This document shows, piece by piece, positions 47,303 through 54,345 of a stretch of DNA of 64,000 bases. Position 1 is the stretch's first letter, and every line of letters begins with the position of its first letter. The DNA is from Flavobacteriales bacterium (GTDB lineage Bacteria > Bacteroidota > Bacteroidia > Flavobacteriales_F > PHOS-HE28): contig JADJXH010000004.1 in the NCBI GenBank assembly GCA_016715895.1, positions 1,674,001 to 1,738,000 of the forward strand. Reading direction: 5' to 3'. The notes beneath the pieces are model-generated. The model made no database searches, was not told where the DNA came from, and saw only the letters and a program-made list of their open reading frames with translations. The position numbers and the translations under genes were made by a program.

Positions 47303-47494
47303 CCATGGTGCCTCTGTGGGCCTCGAACGGCAAGCACGAGCGATGATCCTTGTGCCAGACAAGGCGCGACGAGGGAGGCTACCGTAACCGGTAGCTGACC
47401 GAGGATGCAACGCCGTATGGCGCAAGGAGCGCGCTCGCCCGAAGGGCCGCCGAAGGCGGTGATGCCGGAGCGAGGCCCGCAGTGGCACCCACGG
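47303..47494 (+). repeat. Structured repeat S, copy 2, inside the icmF pseudogene
   Basis: The ends (ATGGTGCCTC and GTGGCACCCAC) and the core (GCCAGACAAGGCGCGACGAG, hairpin CTACC-GTAACC-GGTAG, GCTGACCGAGG) match copy 1. The hairpins after the core differ in sequence (CAACGCCGTATGGCG, GGCCGCCGAAGGCGG). It replaces CTGAAG of the parent. Confidence 0.7.
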
Positions 47495-48193
47495 TACCAC
47501 ATCCAGACCAGCGGTCGCAGCCTCCACGCGCAGGAGATCGACTTCAACGACATCCGCACCACGTTGCAGGCGCTGTATGCCATTTACGACAACTGCAACA
47601 GCCTGCACACCAACGCCTACGACGAGGCCATCACCACGCCCACCGAGGAAAGCGTGCGCCGCGCCATGGCCATCCAGCTCATCATCAACAAGGAGCTCGG
47701 CCTGGCCAAGAATGAGAACCCGCTCCAAGGCTCCTTCATCATCGAAGAGCTCACCGACCTGGTGGAGGAGGCGGTATTGGCGGAGTTCGATCGCATCACC
47801 GAGCGCGGCGGCGTGCTGGGCGCCATGGAGACCATGTACCAGCGCAGTCGCATCCAGGAGGAAAGCCTCTACTACGAGACGCTGAAGCATACGGGCGAAT
47901 ACCCCATCATCGGCGTCAACACCTTCCTCAGCAGCAAAGGCTCACCCACCATCCTGCCCAAGGAGGTGATCCGCGCCACCGAGGAGGAGAAGGAGGCCCA
48001 GATCGCGACGGTGGAGAACTTGAAAGCCGCGTATGCGGATGAAGCGGCGAAGGCGATCAAGGACCTGCCGCAGGCTGCGATCCGCAACGAGAACATGTTC
48101 GAGGTCCTCATGGAAGCGACAAAGTATTGCAGTCTGGGGCAGCTAACCGCCGCTATGTTTGAGGTCGGTGGACAGTACCGACGTAATATGTGA

Positions 48194-48279
48194 TGAGGCG
48201 TATGCTGAGCGACGAAGGAGCGAAGTCCCGCCGACATGACCGTTGCCGAGGAACGAGGCATACGGGCATTCGAGCGGGA
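48194..48279 (+). repeat. Palindromic spacer between the icmF pseudogene and the next icmF tail
   Basis: This 86-bp stretch contains GCGTATGC near its start and GCATACGG near its end as an inverted pair, with GAGCGACGAAGGAGCGAAG inside. The composition and hairpin style recall repeat S, but I could not align it with confidence. It does not code for a recognisable protein. Confidence 0.4.
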
Positions 48280-48314
48280 TTCGAGGTGGGGGGGCAGTAC
48301 AGGCGAAACATGTA
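48280..48314 (+). repeat. icmF 3'-tail copy A
   Basis: 35 bp coding for FEVGGQYRRNM plus stop, the exact C-terminus of IcmF. The first 20 bp equal the parent gene at 37540 rather than the pseudogene just upstream. It ends 15 nt before the -7 box of the antitoxin gene at 48342. Confidence 0.8.
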
Positions 48315-48341
48315 AGGCCAGTCAGCGCTTACCTTTGGGTC

Positions 48342-48605
48342 ATGTCATTCGACCGCGGTTTCCGGATCGACCTCACCCCTGACCAGGTGGTGGAACTTGC
48401 CAAGCAGTTGCCCGGCAAGGAGAAGGAAGCACTGCTCAGGAGTTTCGAGCGCGAGCGCGCGCTGGATCGCCTGAAGGTGATGATGGAAGCGCTCAAGGAC
48501 GTGGACATCGACGAGGAGACCATCCGCAAGGAAGTGGAGATCGTAAGAGCCAGGCGTTATGCGGCGTCCAAGAAGAAGTCAGCACGCCCGGCGCGTCGTC
48601 GTTGA
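48342..48605 (+). CDS. Antitoxin of a PIN-type toxin-antitoxin pair
   Basis: An 87-aa helical, charged protein (LTPDQVVELAKQLPGKEKEA, then EETIRKEVEIVRARRYAASK) ending in a basic tail. The ATG at 48342 was chosen because the -7 box TACCTTTG (48330-48337) ends 4 nt before it. It overlaps the PIN toxin gene by 47 bp, the usual antitoxin-first order. It should neutralise the PIN RNase and repress the operon. A similar partner is at 49449. Confidence 0.78.
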   Translation: MSFDRGFRIDLTPDQVVELAKQLPGKEKEALLRSFERERALDRLKVMMEALKDVDIDEETIRKEVEIVRARRYAASKKKSARPARRR

Positions 48606-48999
48606 CGTCAATATCCTCATCAGCTTCTTGATCGGCAAACGATTGGGCGGATTCCTCACCCTATTGAGGGAAGCGGAGTTCCTGCTGCTCGTTAGCCCTC
48701 CTTTGCTGGCCGAGTTCGTGGATGTGGCGGCACGCCCCAGGTTCCGGAAGCACTTCCCGGTGGAATTCGCGCATCAACTCGCCATGACGCTCGCTGAAGC
48801 CGGTGAACTGGTGGAAGTGGAGGCAAAAAACCCAACGCCGCTTTCTCGCGACCCGAAGGACGACTACCTGCTGCTGATGGCAAAGAAGGGGAAGGCTGAT
48901 CTGCTGATCACCGGCGATGACGACCTGCTCTCGATGGGTAGCTATGGACGCACGCGGATCATGAGCGCACGTACCTTCACGGACGAGTTCTTGAAATGA
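48559..48999 (+). CDS. PIN-domain ribonuclease toxin
   Basis: A 146-aa PIN-domain protein of the 'putative TA toxin, PIN family' kind. Acidic metal-binding residues are visible in RRVVVDVNILISFLIGK, LLAEFVDVA, RDPKDDYLLLMA and LLITGDDDLLSM. It would cut RNA when not bound by the antitoxin encoded just upstream. It is flanked by icmF tail copies A and B. It is related to the toxin at 49675 (FLIGKR..., RRPKFRKLFPV against ARPRFRKHFPV). Confidence 0.88.
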   Translation: MRRPRRSQHARRVVVDVNILISFLIGKRLGGFLTLLREAEFLLLVSPPLLAEFVDVAARPRFRKHFPVEFAHQLAMTLAEAGELVEVEAKNPTPLSRDPKDDYLLLMAKKGKADLLITGDDDLLSMGSYGRTRIMSARTFTDEFLK

Positions 49000-49017
49000 T
49001 CATCGGCGTCAACTGCT

Positions 49018-49129
49018 CTGTGCTGATGAAGGTGACGACGTACTGCTCGCTGGGGCAGTTGACCCAGGCGATCCCGCTAAGGCGGGACAGGTTGTTCGAG
49101 GTGGGGGGCAGTATCGCCGGAACATGTAG
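49018..49129 (+). repeat. icmF 3'-tail copy B, with a small hairpin insert
   Basis: Matches the last 90 bp of icmF: CTGTGCTGATGAAGGTGACG aligns with 37487 onward, then TACTGCTCGCTGGGGCAGTT, and it ends GGGGGGCAGTATCGCCGGAA before ATG TAG. An extra segment of about 20 nt containing the hairpin TCCCGC-TAA-GGCGGGA has entered between the codons for LTQA and FEV. One G of the run is missing, which shifts the frame. Confidence 0.8.
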
Positions 49130-49162
49130 CCAGCCCGTGCGTACCTGTTCTATCTTCGTGTC

Positions 49163-49375
49163 ATGGCCACGGCACACAACTACATCCAGTTGTCCTCCCT
49201 TCCGGAGGATGTTCGCCAGCAGGTGCTCGACTTCATCGAGTTCCTGATGCGGCGCAGGCATGGCCATGAGCCGCAGGAGAAGCGCAAGACACCGGTGCTC
49301 GGTCTGGCCAAAGGCATGGTGACCGTCCCGGACGACTTCGATGCTCCCTTGGATGACTTCGCGCGATATGCCTAG
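49163..49375 (+). CDS. Orphan VapB-like antitoxin (DUF2281)
   Basis: A 70-aa protein: YIQLSSLPEDVRQQVLDFIE is the DUF2281 helical start, and the C-terminal VPDDFDAPLDDFARYA is the toxin-binding tail seen in this family. Normally a PIN toxin gene follows at once; here the next 73 bp contain no toxin, so it is an orphan. Leaderless start: TATCTTCG (49151-49158), 4 nt, ATG. It lies directly behind icmF tail B. Confidence 0.75.
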   Translation: MATAHNYIQLSSLPEDVRQQVLDFIEFLMRRRHGHEPQEKRKTPVLGLAKGMVTVPDDFDAPLDDFARYA

Positions 49376-49448
49376 GGCCGTGTAGGGGGCCATGGGCCGC
49401 CGCCCAAGCACCGCGATCCCCCTACCTTTGGGAAGCATACGACCAGCC

Positions 49449-49700
49449 ATGACCCTTCGCTCCGACCGCAAGGACATCAGCTACACCGAGGTGGCGGAAT
49501 TGGCTTTGGGCATGTCCACCAAGGACCAGCTCAAGCTCGCTGAAGCGTTGCAGCGGGCCGGCCTCAAGGCCAAGTGGGACGACATCCTCGCCGCCTTCCG
49601 CCCCAATTCGATCAGCGACCGCGAGATCGTGCGCACCTGCAAAGAGGTCCGCCGCGTACTCTGGGAGAAGCGTCATGCGGTCCCTGCGCGTCGTCGTTGA
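49449..49700 (+). CDS. Antitoxin of a second PIN-type pair
   Basis: An 83-aa protein with a helical middle (STKDQLKLAEALQRAGLKAK) and a basic C-terminus (EVRRVLWEKRHAVPARRR). The ATG at 49449 is preferred to 49392 because TACCTTTG (49428-49435) lies 13 nt upstream of it. It overlaps the toxin gene by 26 bp. It has the same basic PARRR end as the 48342 product, where the antitoxin end also encodes the start of the toxin in another frame. Confidence 0.75.
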   Translation: MTLRSDRKDISYTEVAELALGMSTKDQLKLAEALQRAGLKAKWDDILAAFRPNSISDREIVRTCKEVRRVLWEKRHAVPARRR

Positions 49701-50094
49701 CCCCAACGTCCTGATCAGCTTCCTCATCGGGAAGCGCATCAAGGCCCTCCAACCGCTGTTCTACGACGAACGGTTCGTCGTCATCCTGGATGACCTGCTT
49801 CTGGATGAGCTGGACCAAGTGGCCCGTCGCCCCAAGTTCCGTAAGCTGTTCCCGGTGAAGAAGGTGGATGAGCTGGTGTACGTCCTTGAACTGAACGCCG
49901 AGATCCTTCCGGCGGCCACCAAGATCGCGGCCGTTTCCCGCGATGCCGCGGACGACTACCTGCTGGCACTCTGCAAACGCGCCAAAGCCGATGTGCTCCT
50001 TACCGGCGATGAGGACCTGCTGGTGCTGGAGAAACATGGCCGCACCCGCATCATGAATGCCCGTGAGTTCGTGGATGAGCACTTGAAGCCATGA
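49675..50094 (+). CDS. PIN-domain ribonuclease toxin
   Basis: A 139-aa PIN-family protein starting MRSLRVVVDPNVLISFLIGK. The conserved acidic positions are in VVVDPN, LLLDELDQVA, RDAADDYLLALC and LLTGDEDLLVL. It is close to the toxin at 48559, so the two pairs probably arose by duplication or repeated acquisition. It lies upstream of the degenerate icmF tail C. Confidence 0.88.
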   Translation: MRSLRVVVDPNVLISFLIGKRIKALQPLFYDERFVVILDDLLLDELDQVARRPKFRKLFPVKKVDELVYVLELNAEILPAATKIAAVSRDAADDYLLALCKRAKADVLLTGDEDLLVLEKHGRTRIMNAREFVDEHLKP

Positions 50095-50117
50095 GAACTG
50101 CACAAGGCCTTGGCGAG

Positions 50118-50205
50118 GTGCTGATGGAGGCGATCGTACTGCTCGCTGTGGCATCTAACAACAACCCTGTTTGAAGTGGTTGGGCCGTACTGGTAGAACT
50201 TGTAA
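50118..50205 (+). repeat. icmF 3'-tail copy C (degenerate)
   Basis: AGGTGCTGATGGAGGCGATC followed by GTACTGCTCGCT aligns with the icmF end (VLMEATKYCSL). After that only blocks such as TTTGAAGTGG, GGGCCGTACTGG and a final TGTAA can be matched. It is the most decayed copy and lies between the PIN toxin and the transporter gene. Confidence 0.6.
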
Positions 50206-50245
50206 CGGGCAATAGGCACCCTACTTTCGGGAAGTTCCATTCCCC

Positions 50246-50668
50246 ATGGACCGCTCCATCGCCTACGCCCTCCTCTCCATGGTCTTCGCCGGGGTAACGG
50301 CCGTGCTGGCCAAGGCGGGCATGCGCAACGTGAGCGGCGATGTGGCCCTGCTGGTGCGCACCTGCCTCATCTTCGGGCTGGTGTGGGGCAACGCCTTCGC
50401 CTTCCGGCAGCTCAAGGAGCTGGCCCTGCTCACCACGCGCGATGTGCTCTTCCTGTGCCTCAGCGGCGCCACCACCTTCTTCTCCTGGCTGTTCTACTAC
50501 CGCGCCATGAAAGAAGGCAGCGTCTCCGTGGTGGCCACCATCGACAAGGCCAGCATCGTGGTGACGCTGGTGCTCAGCTTTCTGGTGCTGCGCGAGCCCT
50601 TCACCTGGCGCGTGGCCCTGGGCGCCTCCCTCATCCTGTGCGGGTTGGTGGTGCTGGTGTGGAAGTAG
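50246..50668 (+). CDS. DMT-type transporter, single EamA domain
   Basis: A 140-aa inner-membrane protein with about five helices, from IAYALLSMVFAGVTAVLAKA to VALGASLILCGLVVLVW. KEGSVSVVATIDKASIVVTL is the EamA family signature. Full DMT exporters have two such halves, so this one likely works as a dimer. It exports an unknown small metabolite. Promoter box TACTTTCG at 50222-50229. As it follows the last icmF tail, it may be the original downstream neighbour of icmF. Confidence 0.85.
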   Translation: MDRSIAYALLSMVFAGVTAVLAKAGMRNVSGDVALLVRTCLIFGLVWGNAFAFRQLKELALLTTRDVLFLCLSGATTFFSWLFYYRAMKEGSVSVVATIDKASIVVTLVLSFLVLREPFTWRVALGASLILCGLVVLVWK

Positions 50669-50676
50669 GTGAGGGT

Positions 50677-50800
50677 TTGGGCGTGCCCCCTCGCACCCTT
50701 CGACTCCGCTCTGCTCCGCTCAGGGCCCTCGGGGTCGCGCTCTTCGCTACTACTCCTCGCTCGTTCCTCGCTGCGGGGTAGCCGCTGCGATCGCACACGC
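50677..50800 (-). repeat. Structured dispersed repeat R, copy 3 (reverse orientation)
   Basis: Read on the minus strand, the element begins GCGTGTGCGATCGCAGCGG and ends GGGGGCACGCCCAA, with TAGCGAAGAGCGCGACCCC in between, as in copy 2 (TAGCGAAGCACGCGACCCC). The hairpin loop GCATTTG is replaced by a longer stem built on CCCTGAGCGGAGCAGAGCGG. The rest of the gap to 50961 is AT-rich and shows nothing further. Confidence 0.6.
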
Positions 50801-50961
50801 GCATACAGGATAGCGAACCGAAAGGTGTGATCGCCATCAGTATTCTCCGCAATGCAGTGATCAAATACTTGATAAAACGAGCAATACACTCGTTTCCGAA
50901 TTCTAATCGATGACTTGAGCGAGAAGGCCAGAGGCCGCAATGCGTTCAGGAACGAGGATAC

Positions 50962-52056
50962 TCAGCGATTAACCAAATCCGCCGGTCTCACCATTGAGCG
51001 GTCTTGGTCCTCAGAAATGCGATCAAGTCTGACAATGAATCGATTCGCCTCGAAAGGGATGTCCTCAACTTGGATACGCATGGATGGTGCAGAATTGCGT
51101 TCAACTATCAGTCTTCCACCGTGCATATCCAAGATGGCCTTCGCTCTACTCATTCCAATTCCTTCACCCGTAATACTCATCCGATTTGCATAGTGCCCAC
51201 GCACTCCCTCATTGAAGAATGTACGCATATCCTCGTCCGTAATCTTCAAGCTCTGCATCTCAAAAATGATGTCAACATAGTCTTCATGACCATTAAATCT
51301 AATTTCAATAGTGGTATTACTCTTAACATATTTCGTCGCATTTTCAAAAAGATTGTACAGAACAACATGGATTGAATCGTAGTCAAAGAACAGTCTCTCT
51401 GCACTCTCGGCAACCCTTACAGTAATGTCCCGATCGTTGAAGTCTTGCAAAAAACTATACAAAAGCGAGAATACCACATTTCGGACTGAGTGGTTCTTTC
51501 TCCTAATTACGGGATTCTCCTGATGAAGCTTGTTCGATACATTAAGAACCGCCTTCATAGCTGCATTTTGCCTAACCATTCGCAGGAAAACAGATGCACT
51601 TGCATCGAGGTTCTTTGAGATATACTCCTTAACTACTGCAACCTGCTCTCGATGCGTGCTTACGAGTTCGCTTCGAGGAACCAGGTTATACAGCTCTTGA
51701 ATTGAGTGTCCATTAATTGATGTGAGATCATGGATTATGCGTGTAACATCTTTATTTGACTCTTTGACGAGTTCGTCCTTCAGATTCTCAACTACATGCC
51801 CTAGTGTACGATACATCGCCAATTGGTCTTTGAAAATGCGGGAACTTCGGACCATTGGCTCCTCCGACGAGCATAGGTAGACACTTACAACTGAATTCAC
51901 TAGAATCCCGTGTCTTCTAGTTTGACCTTGTTCGCTAGAGCAAGTCGTTTTCTCATGCAGCACTTTGCACGAGCTCTGACACCGTTGACAATTCTGGGGA
52001 AGGGTACTATAAAGAACCCGCCCATCGATCGTTTGAATGTGTACAAATGTTGGCAT
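50962..52056 (-). CDS. Histidine kinase with an N-terminal Cys cluster, AT-rich island
   Basis: A 364-aa protein. The ATG at 52056 is 1 nt past the stop of the upstream receiver gene; the longer ORF begins with TTG. The N-terminus has four Cys (23, 26, 30, 39; C-x2-C-x3-C-x8-C) that could hold a metal or Fe-S centre. An H-box follows in RIIHDLTSINGHSIQEL (His109), then a GHKL ATPase with the N-box LFENATKY (Asn239) and GEGIGMSRAKAI (297-308). No membrane helix is seen, so it is cytosolic. The gene is much richer in A+T than its surroundings, a sign of transfer. It presumably phosphorylates the receiver encoded upstream. Confidence 0.8.
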   Translation of the reverse strand: MPTFVHIQTIDGRVLYSTLPQNCQRCQSSCKVLHEKTTCSSEQGQTRRHGILVNSVVSVYLCSSEEPMVRSSRIFKDQLAMYRTLGHVVENLKDELVKESNKDVTRIIHDLTSINGHSIQELYNLVPRSELVSTHREQVAVVKEYISKNLDASASVFLRMVRQNAAMKAVLNVSNKLHQENPVIRRKNHSVRNVVFSLLYSFLQDFNDRDITVRVAESAERLFFDYDSIHVVLYNLFENATKYVKSNTTIEIRFNGHEDYVDIIFEMQSLKITDEDMRTFFNEGVRGHYANRMSITGEGIGMSRAKAILDMHGGRLIVERNSAPSMRIQVEDIPFEANRFIVRLDRISEDQDRSMVRPADLVNR

Positions 52057-52057
52057 G

Positions 52058-52711
52058 TTATTTGCGACAGAACTGCTCAATTAATTCAAGGAATTCAAAC
52101 GGCTCTGCGTTCTTCGGCAGTGATGAGTCAACCTCCTTCAGGGCTGCATGAAAGCGGTCTCCATGACTTTCGGCTGAATAAAGGACAACCCATTTCGAAC
52201 TGTACTTTCGCTTGATTTGCATTGCTAATCCGAGGCCTTCATCCTTGCATTGCATTAACTTCCCAACACCTTGAATGTCGACGAAGATGATGTCAGATTG
52301 CACCACAACATCGTCATCAACCATAGCATCTTTAACAATCCACGTGTTTATCCAGCCATTACTCTTCAAAATACTCACAACTTTGAACTTCGTATCGTCG
52401 TCAATAAAAAGTATACGTATACGATTCTTCTTCTCGGACAGGCTATGCTCACGCTCCTGCTTCGTCTCGTCGGGCTTGGATGTAGCTGGCACTCCGTAGA
52501 CATTGACTGTTTGTTGCACGCTCTGGCTGTTAATGCTCTTCTTGGAGGGCTTTGAGGCACGGCGCTCCTTATTTGCTCTAAATAGGAGTGCCGCTAAGGT
52601 TGCAATAAGCCCAATCGACGTTACCATTGGCTCAAGCGATTTGTCCTTGTACCACCATACGAGTGCACCAAGTAGAGCGAGGGCATTGAGTAGAATAATG
52701 ACAACTTGCAT
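52058..52711 (-). CDS. Membrane-anchored receiver-domain protein
   Basis: A 217-aa protein with two N-terminal membrane helices (MQVVIILLNALALLGALVWW and MVTSIGLIATLAALLF), a polar linker rich in Ser, Lys and Gln, and a C-terminal receiver domain. Asp104-106 in LFIDDDTKF, the phosphorylatable Asp145 in IIFVDIQGVG, Ser179 in VVLYSAES and Lys200 in SSLPKN occupy the canonical receiver positions. There is no DNA-binding or enzymatic output domain, which is unusual for a response regulator. It precedes the kinase gene by 1 nt and shares its AT-rich composition. It may signal by protein contact at the membrane. Confidence 0.75.
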   Translation of the reverse strand: MQVVIILLNALALLGALVWWYKDKSLEPMVTSIGLIATLAALLFRANKERRASKPSKKSINSQSVQQTVNVYGVPATSKPDETKQEREHSLSEKKNRIRILFIDDDTKFKVVSILKSNGWINTWIVKDAMVDDDVVVQSDIIFVDIQGVGKLMQCKDEGLGLAMQIKRKYSSKWVVLYSAESHGDRFHAALKEVDSSLPKNAEPFEFLELIEQFCRK

Positions 52712-52972
52712 TGGCGAGAGAGTTGAAGGATGATCAGACCGTGGTTTGCCGGAAGGACTGCTAAAATACTAGCGAGCTGAGAACAGTCAGTTCATCATGC
52801 AGCGACATTCATCGGCTTGGTAGGGCAGGGCCTGTCATTAAGGAGCGGCCATCGTGCTGATACCATTATTCAGCCCAAAGTTGAGGCCAGCGCATTGTGG
52901 GAACGTAACGTAAGCCATGAAGCGTTCATACCCAACCCCAATCAGGGCCGCCCGTGCTTGGGCTCCTATGCT
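52712..52972. other. Gap without recognised features
   Basis: Composition changes here from AT-rich (the kinase island) back to GC-rich at about 52850. The kinase-operon promoter should lie near the left end on the minus strand, but I see no convincing TAnnTTTG there. No repeat or coding segment was recognised. Confidence 0.4.
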
Positions 52973-53263
52973 TCACCGCACCTCCACCACCCACCCGCCC
53001 CACGTCACCACGCCGCTGTACCAGTTCCAGTTGAAGTGGATGTGGGAGAGCGCTTGCTGCTGCCCAGCCGCCCCACCGGATACCGAAACCGCCTTCGCCT
53101 GCCCGCGCCGCAAGGCGATCAGGTAGAGACAGGCATCGGCGGCTGCGTGTTCGGGGCGGTCCATGCTATCCAAGGTCACCACGATCGGGCGCCACTTCGC
53201 CCGATGTATCGGCCAATGGTCCTTCGGCGGTCGCCAGAGGCAGGTGAAGGTGTAGCGGTTCAT
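52973..53263 (-). CDS. Small protein of unknown function, downstream partner
   Basis: A 96-aa protein starting MNRYTFTCLWRPPKDHWPIH and ending WYSGVVTWGGWVVEVR. The start overlaps the stop of the gene at 53260 (ATGA). It is rich in Trp, Arg and His, with no membrane helix. No family was recognised. The coupling with the upstream small gene and the place at the border of an accessory region suggest a two-gene module, perhaps of toxin-antitoxin kind; there is no direct evidence for that. Confidence 0.5.
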   Translation of the reverse strand: MNRYTFTCLWRPPKDHWPIHRAKWRPIVVTLDSMDRPEHAAADACLYLIALRRGQAKAVSVSGGAAGQQQALSHIHFNWNWYSGVVTWGGWVVEVR

Positions 53264-53505
53264 CGGTCGCGCTGTTCGGCCTGCTGCTGGAGGATCGTTT
53301 CCAAGATGCGCTGGTAGTGCTCCGCGATACCCCGGGCCTCCTCGGCGTCGTCGCATTCCTCGATCACGAAGCCGTCCGGTGCTTCGCCGGTCTCGAGGTA
53401 GGTGGCGGTGAGGCGCCAAGCGGTGGCCCGGGCCTCCAGTCCGTCGATGAGCTGGCCTAAGTCGAGGCCATTGAGTCGGATGACGTATTCCTTGTCGTGG
53501 GGCAT
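53260..53505 (-). CDS. Small acidic protein of unknown function, upstream partner
   Basis: An 81-aa protein (MPHDKEYVIRLNGLDLGQLI to LQQQAEQRDR), acidic and mostly helical; IDGLEARATAWRLTATYLET and DDAEEARGIAEHYQRILETI are amphipathic. The family was not recognised. It is coupled to the gene at 52973 by a 4-bp overlap. Its shape (short, helical, first in a pair) would fit an antitoxin or an accessory regulator, but this is a guess. Confidence 0.55.
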   Translation of the reverse strand: MPHDKEYVIRLNGLDLGQLIDGLEARATAWRLTATYLETGEAPDGFVIEECDDAEEARGIAEHYQRILETILQQQAEQRDR

Positions 53506-53557
53506 GGCCCCAGGTTAGCGATCTTGTCGCGGAAAAGCCAGGCATTCATTCCGCGAC

Positions 53558-54337
53558 ATGGCCAACTGGACCCGCGAACAGCTGCTGATCGCCCTCAACC
53601 TCTACCACAAGGTTGCGTTCGGCAAGTTCCACGCGAAGAACAAGATGCTGGTGGACATCAGCTTGCGCATGGGCCGGAAGCCTTCTGCGCTGCCAATGAA
53701 GTTGAGCAACTTAGCCTCGATCGATCCTGAATTCCGAAGGACCGGTCGCAAGGGCTTGGAAGGCGCCAGCGAGTTCGACCGTGCGATGTGGGCCGAATAC
53801 CACGCCAACCTGAACGAGTTAGCCCCCGAAAGCGAGGCGCTCCTGGCCCAACTGATGACCGGCGATGCGGACGCGCCCATTGAAGTGCAGCCGGATGGTA
53901 AGGTGCTCCGCGCGCCCGATGGCCCGACCGAAAGCTCGGCTTCCGTGAAGGTCCGCCGAGGGCAGCGCTACTTCCGCCAAGCGGTGCTCAACGCTTACAA
54001 CGGTCGGTGCGCGGTCACCAATCTGGGCATCCGCGATCTGCTCGTGGCCTCGCATATCATTCCATGGAACCTGGCGGAGCAGCACCGCCTGGACCCGCAG
54101 AACGGAATCGCCCTGAACGCGCTGCACGACAAGGCCTTCGACCGCGGGCTGATCACCTTCGATACCGAGCTACGGCTGGTGTGCGCCCCTTCGCTCCGCG
54201 ACCACTTCGCCGAGGCGACCGTGAGCCAGAGCTTCAAGAACTACGAAGGCCAACCACTGGCAATACCCGCTGAAGCAGTGGGTCCCAAGCCTGAGTACCT
54301 GGAATGGCACCGGAGGGAGGTGTTCGGGAAGGGTTGA
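53558..54337 (+). CDS. HNH endonuclease (parent of the 3'-tail repeats)
   Basis: A 259-aa protein. The N-terminal 70 residues form a small helical domain (TREQLLIALNLYHKVAFGKF, KPSALPMKLSNLASIDPEFR). The C-terminal half is an HNH nuclease: Cys151 in GRCAVTN, His166 in ASHIIPW, Asn182 in QNGIALN and His190 in LHDKAFDRGLI. This architecture is common in putative restriction-type endonucleases. The final stretch (GQPLAIPAEAVGPKPEYLEW, then HRREVFGKG) is repeated in decayed form five times downstream. It ends 8 nt before the convergent ORF6N gene. Confidence 0.88.
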   Translation: MANWTREQLLIALNLYHKVAFGKFHAKNKMLVDISLRMGRKPSALPMKLSNLASIDPEFRRTGRKGLEGASEFDRAMWAEYHANLNELAPESEALLAQLMTGDADAPIEVQPDGKVLRAPDGPTESSASVKVRRGQRYFRQAVLNAYNGRCAVTNLGIRDLLVASHIIPWNLAEQHRLDPQNGIALNALHDKAFDRGLITFDTELRLVCAPSLRDHFAEATVSQSFKNYEGQPLAIPAEAVGPKPEYLEWHRREVFGKG

Positions 54338-54345
54338 GCACCGGC

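Larger units (their letters stand above)
46757..48193 (+). pseudogene. Broken partial copy of icmF (3' third), interrupted by two repeat elements
   Basis: The sequence corresponds to icmF 36518-37574. The first part (CIFSTE-equivalent to GRVARR, to 47045) is nearly the same as the parent. An island of 50 bp around 47254-47302 (KALKHRYGADERSQM) follows, then the rest from 47495 to the end (FEVGGQYRRNM, stop 48193). Two elements of about 200 bp separate the three pieces and bring stop codons, so no full domain can be made; the longest frame (47405-48193) would give a truncated TIM-barrel end. The block 47495-47766 is identical to the parent; beyond it the two differ at many third positions. Confidence 0.9.

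Noticed and set aside
47405..48193. Reading the 262-codon frame as a functional mutase subunit
   Set aside because: Its first 30 codons are repeat S sequence and it holds only the end of the mutase barrel, without the B12 domain, G domain or most of the active site.
46757..50205. Repeated short segments considered as a CRISPR array
   Set aside because: The repeats are protein-coding gene ends of different lengths (35 to over 1000 bp), spaced by whole genes, without regular spacers or cas genes.
52973..53545. The full 190-codon minus-strand frame as one protein
   Set aside because: Its first 94 codons are an Arg/Pro/His-rich shadow of the gene at 53260. The coupled ATG at 53263 gives a sensible 96-aa product.
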